Source: Motilimonas pumila
GTDB lineage: Bacteria; Pseudomonadota; Gammaproteobacteria; Enterobacterales; CBDFNC01
Reading direction: 5' to 3'
Assembly (NCBI RefSeq): GCF_003596335.1
Contig: NZ_QZCH01000010.1
Span: forward strand, 62,001 to 126,000
DNA length: 64,000 nucleotides
Below are positions 26,627 through 36,169 of the stretch, in pieces (the stretch's first letter is position 1; each line of letters begins with the position of its first letter). Both the position numbers and the translations under genes were made by a program. The notes beneath the pieces are model-generated. The model saw only the letters and a program-made list of their open reading frames with translations, did no database searches and was not told the origin of the DNA.

Positions 26627-27277
26627 ATGAATAAACTAATCTATATCGCAGACCCTATGTGCAGCTGGTGTTTTGGGTTTGCCCCAGAGCTCGCCAAACT
26701 CCAAGCTGCTGTAGCAGGAAAATTACAACTTGAGTTAGTTATGGGAGGGTTACGAACAGGTGCTGATGCTCAGGCTTTAACTCCGGAATTTGCACAAGAA
26801 CTGGCTCACCACTGGCAAAAAGTCACCGCCACCACAGAACAAAGTTTTAATCATGATTTTTTAAATCAAACGAACGGTTTTATCTATGACACCGAGCCGG
26901 CTTGTCGTGCGGTAACCTTAATGGGCGAAGCTAAACCCGAACATCAACTTGCTTACCTGTTTGCATTACAGCAAGGCTTCTATCAACAAAAATTGGACAT
27001 CACTCAGCCGCAAGTGTTGGCAGATATTGCCAATGAATGGCTAGACCAAAGTTTTTTTGCTGACTTATTTGATTCTGAAGCGATTATAGAAGCAACCAAG
27101 CAAGATTTTGAGATGTCTCGCATGTGGCAAGTATTCAGCTACCCCACCTTGGTTTACTCAACCGGCGAGCGTATGATCATGTTGTCTCAGGGGTATGCGA
27201 AATGTGACGCAATACTCGAAGGCATCGCCAATATCGAAGCCCAATTGACCCAGCAGCCGGATGACTTTGAGCAGTAA
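26627..27277 (+). CDS. DsbA-family thioredoxin-fold oxidoreductase, cytoplasmic
   Basis: A 216-residue protein with the thioredoxin-fold active site C12-S-W-C15 in DPMCSWCFGF near its start, a helical insertion (residues 60-150) and the cis-proline loop FSYPTLV near 170. No signal peptide, so unlike DsbA it should act in the cytoplasm; it belongs with the FrnE/HCCA-isomerase-like branch, which includes disulfide isomerases and glutathione-linked enzymes. Substrate unknown. A strong terminator follows at 27301-27331. Confidence 0.85.
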   Translation: MNKLIYIADPMCSWCFGFAPELAKLQAAVAGKLQLELVMGGLRTGADAQALTPEFAQELAHHWQKVTATTEQSFNHDFLNQTNGFIYDTEPACRAVTLMGEAKPEHQLAYLFALQQGFYQQKLDITQPQVLADIANEWLDQSFFADLFDSEAIIEATKQDFEMSRMWQVFSYPTLVYSTGERMIMLSQGYAKCDAILEGIANIEAQLTQQPDDFEQ

Positions 27278-27300
27278 AATTTATCATCAAGGTGCTGATT

Positions 27301-27331
27301 AAAAAATCAAGCCAACAGGCTTGGTTTTTTT
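27301..27331. terminator. Bidirectional terminator between the DsbA-like and DUF4250 genes
   Basis: A-run, stem CAAGCC/GGCTTG with an AACA loop, then GTTTTTTT. It serves converging genes. Confidence 0.88.
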
Positions 27332-27350
27332 ACGTCCGCTTATCACCGCA

Positions 27351-27545
27351 TTAAAACTGCTTAAATTGGTTACTGATAAAGTCGTACTGAAAGCCTATAT
27401 GCTCAAGCTTTTGCTCTAGGCCTTCTTTGGGTATATCAAAATATCCCGCTAAATCGTCCAAAGAGTCACACTCAAGGCGTAACTTTTCATTCACTATGCC
27501 TAACAAGATATTGCTGTCCATGGTTTCAAACCGACTTAAATCCAT
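27351..27545 (-). CDS. DUF4250 domain protein
   Basis: A 64-residue protein matching DUF4250 over its full length: MDSNILLGIVNEKLRLECDSLDDLA, then a DIPKEGLEQKLEHIGFQYD helix-turn-helix-like segment and NQFKQF at the end. Function unknown. It is a single small gene with AAGG before its ATG. Confidence 0.82.
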   Translation of the reverse strand: MDLSRFETMDSNILLGIVNEKLRLECDSLDDLAGYFDIPKEGLEQKLEHIGFQYDFISNQFKQF

Positions 27546-27615
27546 CGCCTTGCCCTCAAGTTTACTGACCCAAGATTAAGTCTAGCAGCAGTGGTAAAAA
27601 TTGCTTAGCTCAAGC

Positions 27616-28479
27616 TTATGTTCGGCGAAACACTTGAGAAATACCGATACCGGCCAAGACCAGTATCGTAGCGATGACAAACTGAGTGGTCAGTTGCTCA
27701 GCCAAAAACACTATGCCCAAAGCGGCGCTTAACACGGGTACACTGAGCTGATATAAGCCAGCTTGCAACGCGCCTAATCGGGGCAACAACCCATACCATA
27801 AGTTATAGCCAATACCGGAAGCCAACGCGCCAGAGGCAACAGCTAATAGTACGCCTTGCCAAGATATCTCACTCCAGGCCACCCAAGGTAACAACAGCAA
27901 ACAACACACGCTTGCTACTTTAAAACTGTTGTAAGTAGCCACTAATGCATCGGTTTGACATTTGCCGAGCCAGGTATATATCCCCCACGCTGCGCCAGCA
28001 ATAGCCATTAACAAGATTGCCCAATCACTGCTAGGTTTTCCCTCTTCGCCGGTAGAGGGCCAAAGTAAATACAGCAAACCACTAAACGCAATGGCTATGC
28101 CCAACAACTCCAACCGATTAGGCCACAGGCGTTGGCACAAAGTAATGACAAATAAAGTAACTTGTACCATGGCAAATAAAATTAACGCGCCCATACCGGC
28201 ATCTAAAGCTAAATAAGCGTAAGAAAAACCAGCGGCATACGCAAAAAGCGCGATCCCCGGTAGCCAAACACTCCCTTGATGAGAAAGCGTGGCCGATGCG
28301 CCAGAGTGGGTGGTTTGTCGTCGGCGTAACAGCCAATACAGGCACATAAAGCCAAACATACACCTTAGAAGGGTAAAACCGCCGGCATCAATATAACCAT
28401 TGGCTAATGCCAAGCGACATAACACGGAATTTGCAGCAAACAGAAACAAGGTAATGGTTAGGATAACAAATGAAGGCAA
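27616..28479 (-). CDS. EamA/DMT-family permease
   Basis: A 287-residue inner-membrane protein with ten predicted helices in two EamA repeats (about residues 3-133 and 147-283), typical of drug/metabolite transporters such as RhaT/YdcZ-like or PecM-like exporters. It has the repeat-end LxxLGIxxxxxG patterns. The substrate cannot be inferred. It lies 72 bases after the cytochrome c gene on the same strand, separated by a perfect 11-base inverted repeat. Confidence 0.9.
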   Translation of the reverse strand: MPSFVILTITLFLFAANSVLCRLALANGYIDAGGFTLLRCMFGFMCLYWLLRRRQTTHSGASATLSHQGSVWLPGIALFAYAAGFSYAYLALDAGMGALILFAMVQVTLFVITLCQRLWPNRLELLGIAIAFSGLLYLLWPSTGEEGKPSSDWAILLMAIAGAAWGIYTWLGKCQTDALVATYNSFKVASVCCLLLLPWVAWSEISWQGVLLAVASGALASGIGYNLWYGLLPRLGALQAGLYQLSVPVLSAALGIVFLAEQLTTQFVIATILVLAGIGISQVFRRT

Positions 28480-28511
28480 GGTAACGACTAATGGGTATAG
28501 AGTGATGGCTT

Positions 28512-28538
28512 CAGTGTGACGTGAATAACGTCACACTG
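28512..28538. repeat. Perfect 11-base inverted repeat between cytochrome c and DMT genes
   Basis: Arms CAGTGTGACGT and ACGTCACACTG, five-base loop. No T run follows on either strand. Terminator of the cytochrome gene or an operator for the DMT gene. Confidence 0.7.
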
Positions 28539-28551
28539 CAATATAACGGAA

Positions 28552-28857
28552 CTATTTTAGGCTCGCATAATAGGCAGCTAAATCAGCAATGTCTTCATCT
28601 GAAAGCCCAGCCGCTTGGGCCTGCATTACCGCAGCCATGCCGCCATTTCGCTCTTTGTTTTTGTAGGCCTTCAGAGAAGAAACAAGATACGCTTCTTGTT
28701 GGCCCGCCAGGTTAGGGTATACAGGCACTGTAGCAATGCCTGCTGCGCCATGGCAAGTAGCGCAAATAGCTGATTTGGCTTTACCCTGCTCAGCATCCGC
28801 CGCCACGCTAGGTAAAGAAACCGCTAACAGTGTGGCTGAAATCATCAGTTTTTTCAT
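28552..28857 (-). CDS. Periplasmic class I cytochrome c (c553/c4-like)
   Basis: A 101-residue secreted electron carrier. It has a signal peptide (residues 1-20, cut near VAA-DAE), the haem motif C32xxC35H36 in CATCHG and a distal Met ligand (Met74 or Met78). The single haem-domain size fits small soluble cytochromes that feed terminal oxidases or peroxidases. I chose the ATG at 28857 with GGAG upstream; an ATG four codons earlier is part of that site. The next gene upstream is carbonic anhydrase, with an inverted repeat between them. Confidence 0.92.
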   Translation of the reverse strand: MKKLMISATLLAVSLPSVAADAEQGKAKSAICATCHGAAGIATVPVYPNLAGQQEAYLVSSLKAYKNKERNGGMAAVMQAQAAGLSDEDIADLAAYYASLK

Positions 28858-28877
28858 TACATTCTCCATTGCTCATA

Positions 28878-28914
28878 AGGTGTTATGGTTATAATTGCTG
28901 ACACCATAACACCT
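28878..28914. repeat. Perfect 11-base inverted repeat upstream of the cytochrome c gene
   Basis: Arms AGGTGTTATGG and CCATAACACCT with a 15-base AT-rich loop, 20 bases before the cytochrome c start and after the carbonic anhydrase stop. Without a T run; an operator or an RNA structure at the 5' end is possible. Confidence 0.7.
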
Positions 28915-28967
28915 AATATGAAATGAATGAGCGTAAAGATCAAACTTACCTCAATTGCTGATACCTT

Positions 28968-29597
28968 TTACTTATATTGGTAAATATCGGCTAATTGTTG
29001 CTGACTTGATACGGTTACTTGAGTGTCTTTAATCAAACCGTCTTTGATAGAGTATACCCAACCATGTACATTGAGCTCTTGACCTCGCTGCCAAGCTTTT
29101 TGCACTATGCTGGTGTGGCATACGTTCTCAACTTGCGCCGTCACGTTCAATTCACACATGCGATTAAGCCTGTCTTCCTCGCTCATGCCTGTTTCAAATT
29201 TGTCGCTATTTTTGACGTAAGTATCTTTGATATTACGTAACCAGTTGTCAATTAGGCCATGGCTGCCATTTTCAAGGGCAGCTTTAATGCCACCACAACC
29301 ATAATGACCGGTAACAATAATATGCTTCACCTGAAGAACATCTACCGCATACTGAATGACCGACAAACAATTTAAGTCAGTATGAACCACTTGGTTAGCA
29401 ATGTTACGGTGAACAAAAATATCGCCCGGCAATAAGCCTAACAACTGGTTGGCAGGCACACGACTATCGGAGCAACCAATCCACAAGTACTCAGGCGCTT
29501 GCTGCGCCGCAAGAGTTTCAAAAAATGTGGGGTCTTCAGCTTTGATTTGCTCAGCCCATTCGGCATTATTGATAAGTAACTGCTCTAATAAATCCAA
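28968..29597 (-). CDS. can: Beta-class carbonic anhydrase
   Basis: Zinc enzyme interconverting CO2 and bicarbonate, supplying bicarbonate for carboxylations. Counted from the TTG at 29597 the protein has 209 residues, and its zinc ligands are Cys42, Asp44, His98 and Cys101, the same numbers as in E. coli Can; this and GAGGA six bases upstream argue for that start. A GTG at 29630 extends the frame by 11 residues without homology-like content. Motifs GCSDSRV and GHYGCGG are intact. Confidence 0.93.
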   Translation of the reverse strand: MDLLEQLLINNAEWAEQIKAEDPTFFETLAAQQAPEYLWIGCSDSRVPANQLLGLLPGDIFVHRNIANQVVHTDLNCLSVIQYAVDVLQVKHIIVTGHYGCGGIKAALENGSHGLIDNWLRNIKDTYVKNSDKFETGMSEEDRLNRMCELNVTAQVENVCHTSIVQKAWQRGQELNVHGWVYSIKDGLIKDTQVTVSSQQQLADIYQYK

Positions 29598-29946
29598 TCG
29601 ATAATCCTCACGAAAAAAATCGGGAAACACACAATATTAATCAGAATGTACACTAAAACCTAAATGGCCGGATTTAAGGTTAGTGATAACAAGTTTACTA
29701 GTTCAGAGGGTTTCGACACTGATCTAGCCTAAATTGAACTCAAAAAATAATAATAACTCGATTTCGACTAAAATCCTTTTGAAAGTAAAAACTCCTTGTC
29801 TCAACAACAGCCAAATACAAAATAAATCAAAATGGTCTCATTTATCCCACATTTTGCTACTGAACTTGAGCTAACTCTCATCTCTAAAGCAAACCTTAGT
29901 TATACTCTGAGAGGTACCATCAAGGTAAGATAAACAAGGACGTTAT
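29598..29946. other. AT-rich intergenic region between can and an outer-membrane protein gene
   Basis: About 350 bases holding the divergent promoters of can (minus) and the barrel gene at 29947 (plus). I see no gene, RNA or clear operator in it. Confidence 0.4.
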
Positions 29947-30942
29947 TTGTTGAACCGAATATTCTTCAATTATGGATGGTTAGCAACCATACTATTCTCT
30001 ACGAGTATTTTTGCTGCCTCGCCTATTAAATACGTTGAAAAAGTCGATGCTGAATCTGAGAGCGCAGATTCAGAATATCCTGATGCGCCTTCATTATGCT
30101 TACATGAGAGTCAGGAAAATACCGTACTCGATTCCGCTTACGATTACATTAATACCAAGATGTGTGAACCGGCATTGTGGTTTGATGACTTTTTCGTTGA
30201 TGACAGGGTGACAGACGACGCCCGAGCCGGCACTAGTGTGCGTTGGAAAAATGATTTTATTTATGTTGAAGGAAAGGGCTTTGAGTTTGAAACCCGCCTC
30301 AATGCCAGGGTGCGAATCCCTAAAGCCACCCGCAAACTGAAGCTGACCTTTGAGAATGAAGCAGACGACAGGATCAGAGATCTTTTTCCAGACAGCACTG
30401 ATGACACCAAAAGCACCTTAGGCTTACGTTATGACTGGATAGTAAAATCCCGCTCGAGCTTTAATATCAAGGTCACTTTACACCCAGGGGCGCAGGCGCG
30501 CTACCGATACACCTACCCGTTTACAGACAGCACCTATGGGCGCTTCACTCAAAAAATATACCAAAAAGAAAAAGACACCGGCTCCACTACCAGCCTAGAC
30601 CTGGATCATACTCTGACTGATAACTTTGTACTGCGTTGGACCAACTTCGCCAAATTTGAGTCAAGCTTTGACGGCGCCGAACTTGGTACCGGCTTAACCT
30701 TGTACCAGTACCTCAACGACAAACAAGCTTTGGTGTACGAGGCCAGTTTATACGGTCGAACCCAACCCTATCGCTACCTGGCAAGCCAACGTTTGGCGGT
30801 AAAGTTCCGTCACAATATATGGCGTAAGTGGTTTTTCTATGAGGTGATCCCAGAAGTAAACTGGAAAGAAGAAGAATATGAAAAACGAGAAGACGAAACG
30901 CGACTCACTTTGCGCTTAGAAGTCTTGTTCAATAATTTCTAA
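29947..30942 (+). CDS. Outer-membrane beta-barrel-like protein of unknown function
   Basis: A 331-residue exported protein: signal peptide (residues 1-23, ending FAA), an acidic mature N terminus with two Cys (about 51 and 73), then strands with alternating hydrophobic residues and a terminal aromatic residue (ends NNF), the usual barrel C terminus. It lacks the features of classic porins. The start is TTG at 29947 with AAGGA six bases upstream. Function unknown; the general style resembles the DUF481 protein at 36795 but the two are not clear homologues by eye. Confidence 0.7.
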   Translation: MLNRIFFNYGWLATILFSTSIFAASPIKYVEKVDAESESADSEYPDAPSLCLHESQENTVLDSAYDYINTKMCEPALWFDDFFVDDRVTDDARAGTSVRWKNDFIYVEGKGFEFETRLNARVRIPKATRKLKLTFENEADDRIRDLFPDSTDDTKSTLGLRYDWIVKSRSSFNIKVTLHPGAQARYRYTYPFTDSTYGRFTQKIYQKEKDTGSTTSLDLDHTLTDNFVLRWTNFAKFESSFDGAELGTGLTLYQYLNDKQALVYEASLYGRTQPYRYLASQRLAVKFRHNIWRKWFFYEVIPEVNWKEEEYEKREDETRLTLRLEVLFNNF

Positions 30943-30955
30943 CCATAGACTATTG

Positions 30956-30970
30956 ATAGCTAATACCTAT
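30956..30970 (+). promoter_or_regulatory. Predicted OxyR element upstream of grxA
   Basis: ATAG-CTAATAC-CTAT fits ATAGnTnnnAnCTAT at all defined bases. It lies 88 bases before the grxA start, upstream of a -10 candidate TATGCT (31016-31021). A second half of the site is poor on either side, so this is a single good element. grxA is a classical OxyR target. Confidence 0.6.
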
Positions 30971-31058
30971 CGATAGTTAAGAAACAAACCAATGTCGTAA
31001 CACCTTGTTTTGTTTTATGCTGTAGTCAGTTTAATCAATCACTACAGGAAACACGCTT

Positions 31059-31325
31059 ATGTTAGCTGTTATATTCGGTCGCCCAGGTTGCCCTTACTGT
31101 GTTAGAGCAAAAGAAATCGCGGAAACTTTGGTGGAGTCACGTGATGATTTCAAATTCCGTTACGTGGATATTCATGCGGAAGGTATCAGCAAAGCTGATC
31201 TTGAAAAGACCGTAGGTAAACCGGTTGAAACTGTGCCACAAATTTTCTTAGACAAAGATTACATTGGCGGATGCACTGAGTTTGAAGCCTATGCCAAAGA
31301 TAACTTAGGCCTTTACCAAGAGTAA
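31059..31325 (+). CDS. grxA: Glutaredoxin 1
   Basis: Small glutathione-dependent dithiol reductase (88 residues) that serves ribonucleotide reductase and other disulfides. Active site C11-P-Y-C14, cis-proline in TVPQIFLD and GGCTEFEAY as the glutathione-binding end, all as in E. coli GrxA. AGGA lies upstream of the ATG. It has its own promoter region with an OxyR-type element and a strong terminator. Confidence 0.95.
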   Translation: MLAVIFGRPGCPYCVRAKEIAETLVESRDDFKFRYVDIHAEGISKADLEKTVGKPVETVPQIFLDKDYIGGCTEFEAYAKDNLGLYQE

Positions 31326-31345
31326 GCTGTGCCAATACCTTTGCT

Positions 31346-31372
31346 AAAAAAGAGGCCGCAGGCCTCTTTTTT
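31346..31372. terminator. Strong terminator after grxA
   Basis: Twelve-base stem AAAAAAGAGGCC/GGCCTCTTTTTT with a GCA loop; T run of six. Confidence 0.93.
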
Positions 31373-31516
31373 ATTACCTAGTGTTATTACCGTGACGAGT
31401 TAGCTGTCATTGACGCAGGAGGATACGTTTCACTTTACCCATATTAATGATGATTTAGTTATGCTGTCTAAAAAGGGTGGTATCATGACTAAAATCACTC
31501 AGCTTATGGCTAACCT

Positions 31517-31756
31517 ATGATCATCGCTTATCAAGACATCCAACCCGACACACTCGAGCAGTTAATTGAACACTTCGTGCTACGTGAAGGCACCGAATAT
31601 GGCGACGAAGAAGTTTCTCTTGAAGAGAAAGTCGCGCAGGTAAAACAACAGCTTGAAGATGGCAGTGTGGTTATTGTCTATTCTGAGCTGCATGAATCTG
31701 TGAACATAGTTCCAAAACAACAAGTGAGTGTGGAACAACAAGGCGTCTTGTCTTAA
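31517..31756 (+). CDS. yheU: YheU/UPF0270 family protein
   Basis: A 79-residue protein matching YheU almost throughout ([50 protein letters not shown]). Function unknown. In enterobacteria yheU lies between yheT and prkB near crp; here prkB follows by 57 bases on the same strand, so the pair is conserved and probably cotranscribed. Confidence 0.93.
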   Translation: MIIAYQDIQPDTLEQLIEHFVLREGTEYGDEEVSLEEKVAQVKQQLEDGSVVIVYSELHESVNIVPKQQVSVEQQGVLS

Positions 31757-31813
31757 GTTAGCTCATTAGACTTTTTCTGATCGCTTCCGGTCCCATAGCC
31801 AGCAAGGTAATTC

Positions 31814-32683
31814 ATGTCAGCCACTCATCCTATTATTGCGATAACGGGTTCCTCAGGAGCAGGTACGTCCACCACTACGCTGGCTTTTGCGCAAATTTTC
31901 CGCCAGCTCGGTATTAAAGCCGCCTTTGTCGAAGGCGACAGCTTCCACCGCTATACCCGACCAGAAATGGACGTTGCCATTCGTAAAGCAAGAGAACAAG
32001 GCAGACACATTAGCTATTTTGGACCCGAAGCCAACGACTTCGAACAATTAGCTGGGTTTATGCAAGAATACGGCGAAACCGGTACCGGTAAATTCCGTCG
32101 CTATTTACACACTTTCGATGAAGCCGTGCCATACAACCAAATGCCGGGCACATTTACCCCTTGGCAAGAATTAGAAGACAATACCGATCTTTTGTTTTAT
32201 GAAGGCCTACATGGCGCGGTGAAAAATGGCGAAACCGACGTTTCCAAACACATCGATTTTCTTATCGGCATGGTGCCGATTGTCAACTTAGAGTGGATCC
32301 AAAAGCTGGTGCGAGATACCTCTGAACGCGGCCACTCCCGTGAAGCGGTCAGTGACTCTATTGTGCGCTCAATGGACGATTACATAAACTTTATTACACC
32401 GCAATTTTCCCGCACACACATCAACTTTCAGCGTGTCCCCTTGGTGGACACCTCTAACCCGTTTAGCGCCAAAAACATCCCATCATTGGATGAAAGCTTG
32501 CTAGTGATCCGGTTTCGCGGCATCAAAAACATGGACTTTCCATATTTGCTGTCGATGATAGACGGCGCGTTCATGTCACGCATGAACACCATAGTGGTGC
32601 CCGGCGGCAAAATGGGCTTTGCCATGGAGTTGATCCTGACGCCACTGATTCGACAATTAATGGCGACAGGAAAAATTGCTTAA
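31814..32683 (+). CDS. prkB: Phosphoribulokinase-family protein PrkB
   Basis: A 289-residue P-loop kinase of the bacterial PrkB type, with Walker A GSSGAGTST (residues 12-20) and the conserved EGDSFHRY and FYEGLHG segments. Annotated as phosphoribulokinase, but no RuBisCO is seen and gammaproteobacterial PrkB probably has another, unknown role. It belongs to the conserved crp neighbourhood and converges with yhfA, from which it is separated by only 6 bases. Confidence 0.93.
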   Translation: MSATHPIIAITGSSGAGTSTTTLAFAQIFRQLGIKAAFVEGDSFHRYTRPEMDVAIRKAREQGRHISYFGPEANDFEQLAGFMQEYGETGTGKFRRYLHTFDEAVPYNQMPGTFTPWQELEDNTDLLFYEGLHGAVKNGETDVSKHIDFLIGMVPIVNLEWIQKLVRDTSERGHSREAVSDSIVRSMDDYINFITPQFSRTHINFQRVPLVDTSNPFSAKNIPSLDESLLVIRFRGIKNMDFPYLLSMIDGAFMSRMNTIVVPGGKMGFAMELILTPLIRQLMATGKIA

Positions 32684-32689
32684 GCTTGC

Positions 32690-33097
32690 TTAAGCTTGCT
32701 CAATCACTTCAAAGTCTGCGTTAATCACTGTCTGTGGCTCAAGCATTTTAGCCACAGAGCAAAACTGCTGCATGGATGCCTTGACCGCTTTTTCGACCAG
32801 TTGAGGGTCTACTTGGTTACCGCTTACTTGATACAATAAGTTGATTTGAGTAAACACGCGGGGGGCTTTTTCTGCCCTTTGAGCGTCAATCTTTACTTCG
32901 CAATTCACCACATCTTGGTTCGCTTGCTGTAGATCAGAAACGATATCTACCGAGCTGCATCCTCCTAATGCCATCAGCACACACTCCATCGGACTGGGGC
33001 CGTTTTCACCACCGTTTCCGTCCATCAGGATTTCATTGCCCTTGCTCGAGCTACCCACAAATTGCAACGCTTTTGACCAAGATACGTTTACTTGCAT
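32690..33097 (-). CDS. yhfA: OsmC-family protein YhfA
   Basis: A 135-residue OsmC/Ohr-fold protein. The two conserved cysteines of the family are Cys39 (PMEC) and Cys47 (GGC), so a thiol peroxidase-type chemistry is possible, though YhfA has no proven substrate. It is divergent from crp, exactly as in E. coli, so the 297-base gap between them carries both promoters. Confidence 0.92.
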   Translation of the reverse strand: MQVNVSWSKALQFVGSSSKGNEILMDGNGGENGPSPMECVLMALGGCSSVDIVSDLQQANQDVVNCEVKIDAQRAEKAPRVFTQINLLYQVSGNQVDPQLVEKAVKASMQQFCSVAKMLEPQTVINADFEVIEQA

Positions 33098-33279
33098 ACT
33101 GAATTCACCTTATTTTTGTCAAACTTACATCAGAAATCGCAGCTGATTATATGGAATATAAAAAACTAAGTAGATATTAATATCATTAAAACACTATTGC
33201 GCTATATAATTAGATCTAAATCAATGACAAACAATCATATCTGGCTAATTTTGTAACTTGCGTGTTGAAGCCTTGCAGC

Positions 33280-33306
33280 TTGCAGAATAGGCTTTTATGC
33301 TATGAT
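33280..33306 (+). promoter_or_regulatory. Predicted crp promoter with extended -10
   Basis: TGC-TATGAT (33298-33306) is an extended -10 element, with TTGCAG (33280-33285) 15 bases before the hexamer. It implies a leader of about 80 bases. I did not find a clear CRP site in the 297-base gap, which otherwise holds nothing I recognise. Confidence 0.45.
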
Positions 33307-33394
33307 GCACCCATTATAAACGATTTCTGCTGACGACTTCTCACTGCAAGTACGGCAGAGATAATGCAGAATAAAAAATAATAGAGGAAAATAT

Positions 33395-34033
33395 ATGGTA
33401 CTTGGCAAACCTCAAGCAGATCCGACGTTAGAATGGTTCCTGTCTCACTGCCATATTCACAAATACCCTTCTAAAAGCACCTTAATCCACGCAGGCGAAA
33501 AAGCAGAAACTTTATACTATATGGTTAAAGGCTCTGTAGCTGTGCTTATCAAGGATGAAGAAGGCAAAGAGATGATCTTGTCATACCTAAACCAGGGTGA
33601 CTTTATCGGTGAGCTAGGTCTGTTTGATGATTCAGAAAACCCAACTCGTACCGCTTGGATCCGTGCAAAATCTCCTTGTGAAGTAGCAGAAATTTCGTAC
33701 AAAAAGTTTAAACAACTGATTCAGGTTAACCCTGAAATCCTAATGCGCTTATCAGGCCAAATGGCCAGCCGTTTGCAAGAAACCTCACAAAAAGTAGGTG
33801 ACTTAGCGTTCTTAGACGTAACCGGTCGTATCGCCCAAACTCTATTGAGCTTAGCGAAACAACCAGACGCCATGACGCATCCTGACGGCATGCAAATTAA
33901 GATCACTCGTCAAGAGATTGGCCAAATTGTTGGCTGTTCACGTGAAACCGTGGGTCGTATCTTAAAAATGCTTGAAGAGCAAAACCTTATCTCTGCACAC
34001 GGTAAAACCATCGTGGTATTTGGCACTCGCTAA
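33395..34033 (+). CDS. crp: Cyclic AMP receptor protein
   Basis: Global transcription regulator, 212 residues. The N-terminal cAMP-binding beta-roll contains [10 protein letters not shown] and [10 protein letters not shown], the latter holding the Arg and Thr/Ser contacts to cAMP; the C-terminal helix-turn-helix has the recognition helix [10 protein letters not shown] identical in the DNA-contacting positions to E. coli CRP. AGAGGAAA precedes the ATG. It is monocistronic with a terminator at 34053-34085. In this type of bacterium CRP would control sugar and chitin use and perhaps attachment. Confidence 0.97.
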   Translation: MVLGKPQADPTLEWFLSHCHIHKYPSKSTLIHAGEKAETLYYMVKGSVAVLIKDEEGKEMILSYLNQGDFIGELGLFDDSENPTRTAWIRAKSPCEVAEISYKKFKQLIQVNPEILMRLSGQMASRLQETSQKVGDLAFLDVTGRIAQTLLSLAKQPDAMTHPDGMQIKITRQEIGQIVGCSRETVGRILKMLEEQNLISAHGKTIVVFGTR

Positions 34034-34052
34034 ACTACTCGCCCCGTGCAGT

Positions 34053-34085
34053 AAAAACCGCGCATCTTTGATGAGCGGTTTTTTT
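34053..34085 (+). terminator. Terminator after crp
   Basis: Stem AACCGC/GCGGTT with an inner CATC/GATG pairing and a run of seven T. Confidence 0.9.
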
Positions 34086-34128
34086 ATGCTTAAAATCAGT
34101 CATGCTACAAACTAGAAAGAGCCTGACC

Positions 34129-35103
34129 ATGAGTCACGAATTTATAGCCCCCAGCTGGTGTCGCCATCATCACCTGCAAACCTTGTTGCCAACTTTACTT
34201 AATCCCAAACTAACCGCACCCACTGTCGAACAGCGTTTGATTACCCCCGACGATGACTTTCTCGATTTAACTTGGTCAAGCCAGCCAACCACAAACGAAA
34301 AACGAACTATTATTGTCATTTTCCACGGCTTAGAAGGCTCAGCTCATTCGCCTTATGCCGTAAGCTTACTCAATGAAGCACACCGACAAGGTAAATTGGC
34401 TGTACTGATGCATTTTCGTGGTTGTAGCGGAGAGCCAAACCGACAACCCAGAAGCTACCACAGTGGTGAAATGGGTGACCCACTGTTTGTGCTGGCATGG
34501 TTACAACAAGCCTTCCCTCTCACACAGGCGGTCTGTATTGGTTATTCCCTTGGCGGTAATATGTTGCTTAACCTGCTGGCAGAGCATGCGCCTACGTACG
34601 TCAAGGCCGCAGTCAGCGTATCAGCGCCGCTCAAGCTTGCGCTCTGCGCGGATCGCCTTAACCAGGGCTTCTCTAAGATTTATCAGCGCCATTTGATTAC
34701 GCGGATGAAAGGCAACCTTAAAAATAAAATGCAGCAGGTAGACTTTGGCTCAAAAGTGTCATGGGAGTTGGACAAGCTGAATGACTTTAGAAGCTTTGAT
34801 GATAGGGTTACCGCACCATTACATGGCTTTTCAGGAGCGAACGATTATTACCGTCAATGCAGCGCCTTTGACAAGCTCAAGCAGATACAAACACCCAGCC
34901 TTATTATTCATGCTGCCGATGACCCTTTTATGACGCCTGCCGTGATCCCGAGCCAACAACAAGTCAGCAGCAGTATCGAGCTGCAGATAAGCGCAACGGG
35001 AGGACACGTTGGCTTTGTCATGGGTAAACCTGCACGGCCTGAGTACTGGTTGCCCCGCGCTATTTTACAATGGCTACAGCCTTGGTTTAGCAGCGCCAAA
35101 TAG
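34129..35103 (+). CDS. yheT: YheT-type alpha/beta hydrolase
   Basis: A 324-residue alpha/beta-hydrolase of the YheT (ABHD1/3-like) family. The nucleophile is Ser140 in GYSLGGN, the acid is in HAADDPFM and the His in GGHVGF. Family signatures CHLQT-like HHHLQTLLP near the start and FHGLEGS are present. I prefer the ATG at 34129, where similarity to YheT begins, over one nine codons upstream at 34102. Substrate unknown. It completes the set yheT/yheU/prkB/yhfA/crp known together elsewhere, but in a rearranged order. Confidence 0.92.
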   Translation: MSHEFIAPSWCRHHHLQTLLPTLLNPKLTAPTVEQRLITPDDDFLDLTWSSQPTTNEKRTIIVIFHGLEGSAHSPYAVSLLNEAHRQGKLAVLMHFRGCSGEPNRQPRSYHSGEMGDPLFVLAWLQQAFPLTQAVCIGYSLGGNMLLNLLAEHAPTYVKAAVSVSAPLKLALCADRLNQGFSKIYQRHLITRMKGNLKNKMQQVDFGSKVSWELDKLNDFRSFDDRVTAPLHGFSGANDYYRQCSAFDKLKQIQTPSLIIHAADDPFMTPAVIPSQQQVSSSIELQISATGGHVGFVMGKPARPEYWLPRAILQWLQPWFSSAK

Positions 35104-35110
35104 CGGGCAC

Positions 35111-35136
35111 AAAAAAACCGGCCTAAGCCGGTTTTA
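35111..35136. terminator. Bidirectional terminator between yheT and rplI
   Basis: A-run, stem CCGGC/GCCGG with CTAA loop, then TTTT. It ends both the hydrolase gene and the S6 operon. Confidence 0.88.
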
Positions 35137-35154
35137 TTTCACTGCAAGCAGTGA

Positions 35155-35607
35155 TTAGTCTTCAGCAACCACTGATACTTGAACAGTAGCAGTAACATCA
35201 CTGTGAACTTGGATAGCGATATCGAATTCGCCAGTAACACGTAGTGCGCCTTCAGGAAGACGAACTTCGCTTTTAGCAACTTCAACGCCAGCTGCAGAGA
35301 TCGCATCAGCGATATCGCGAGTACCGATAGAGCCAAATAGCTTACCTTCGTCGCCAGCTTTAGAAGCGATAACAACAGCTTCTAGTGCATTTAGTTTTTC
35401 ACCACGTTGCTCTGCTTGAGCTAGATCAGCAGCGATTTTCGCTTCTAGTTCAGCACGACGCGCTTCGAATTTTTCTGTGTTAGCTTTGTTTGCTGGAACT
35501 GCTTTGCCTTGTGGGAAAAGGTAGTTACGAGCATAACCTGCTTTAACAGAAACTGTGTCACCTAGGGTACCTAGGTTAGCTACTTTATCTAATAAAATAA
35601 TATCCAT
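35155..35607 (-). CDS. rplI: 50S ribosomal protein L9
   Basis: A 150-residue large-subunit protein: N-terminal RNA-binding domain ([22 protein letters not shown], then [13 protein letters not shown]), long central helix rich in Ala, Glu and Lys, C-terminal domain. It is the last gene of the rpsF-priB-rpsR-rplI operon, 12 bases after rpsR. dnaB, its frequent neighbour, is about 17 kb away here. Confidence 0.98.
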   Translation of the reverse strand: MDIILLDKVANLGTLGDTVSVKAGYARNYLFPQGKAVPANKANTEKFEARRAELEAKIAADLAQAEQRGEKLNALEAVVIASKAGDEGKLFGSIGTRDIADAISAAGVEVAKSEVRLPEGALRVTGEFDIAIQVHSDVTATVQVSVVAED

Positions 35608-35619
35608 GACAGCTTCCCC

Positions 35620-36167
<548 letters not shown>

Positions 36168-36169
36168 AA

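Noticed and set aside
28512..28538. CRP site suggested by TGTGA...TCACA
   Set aside because: The half-sites are 11 bases apart; CRP requires 6.
31814..32683. Evidence for Calvin-cycle carbon fixation
   Set aside because: PrkB-type proteins are common in non-autotrophs near crp, and no RuBisCO gene is present in the window.
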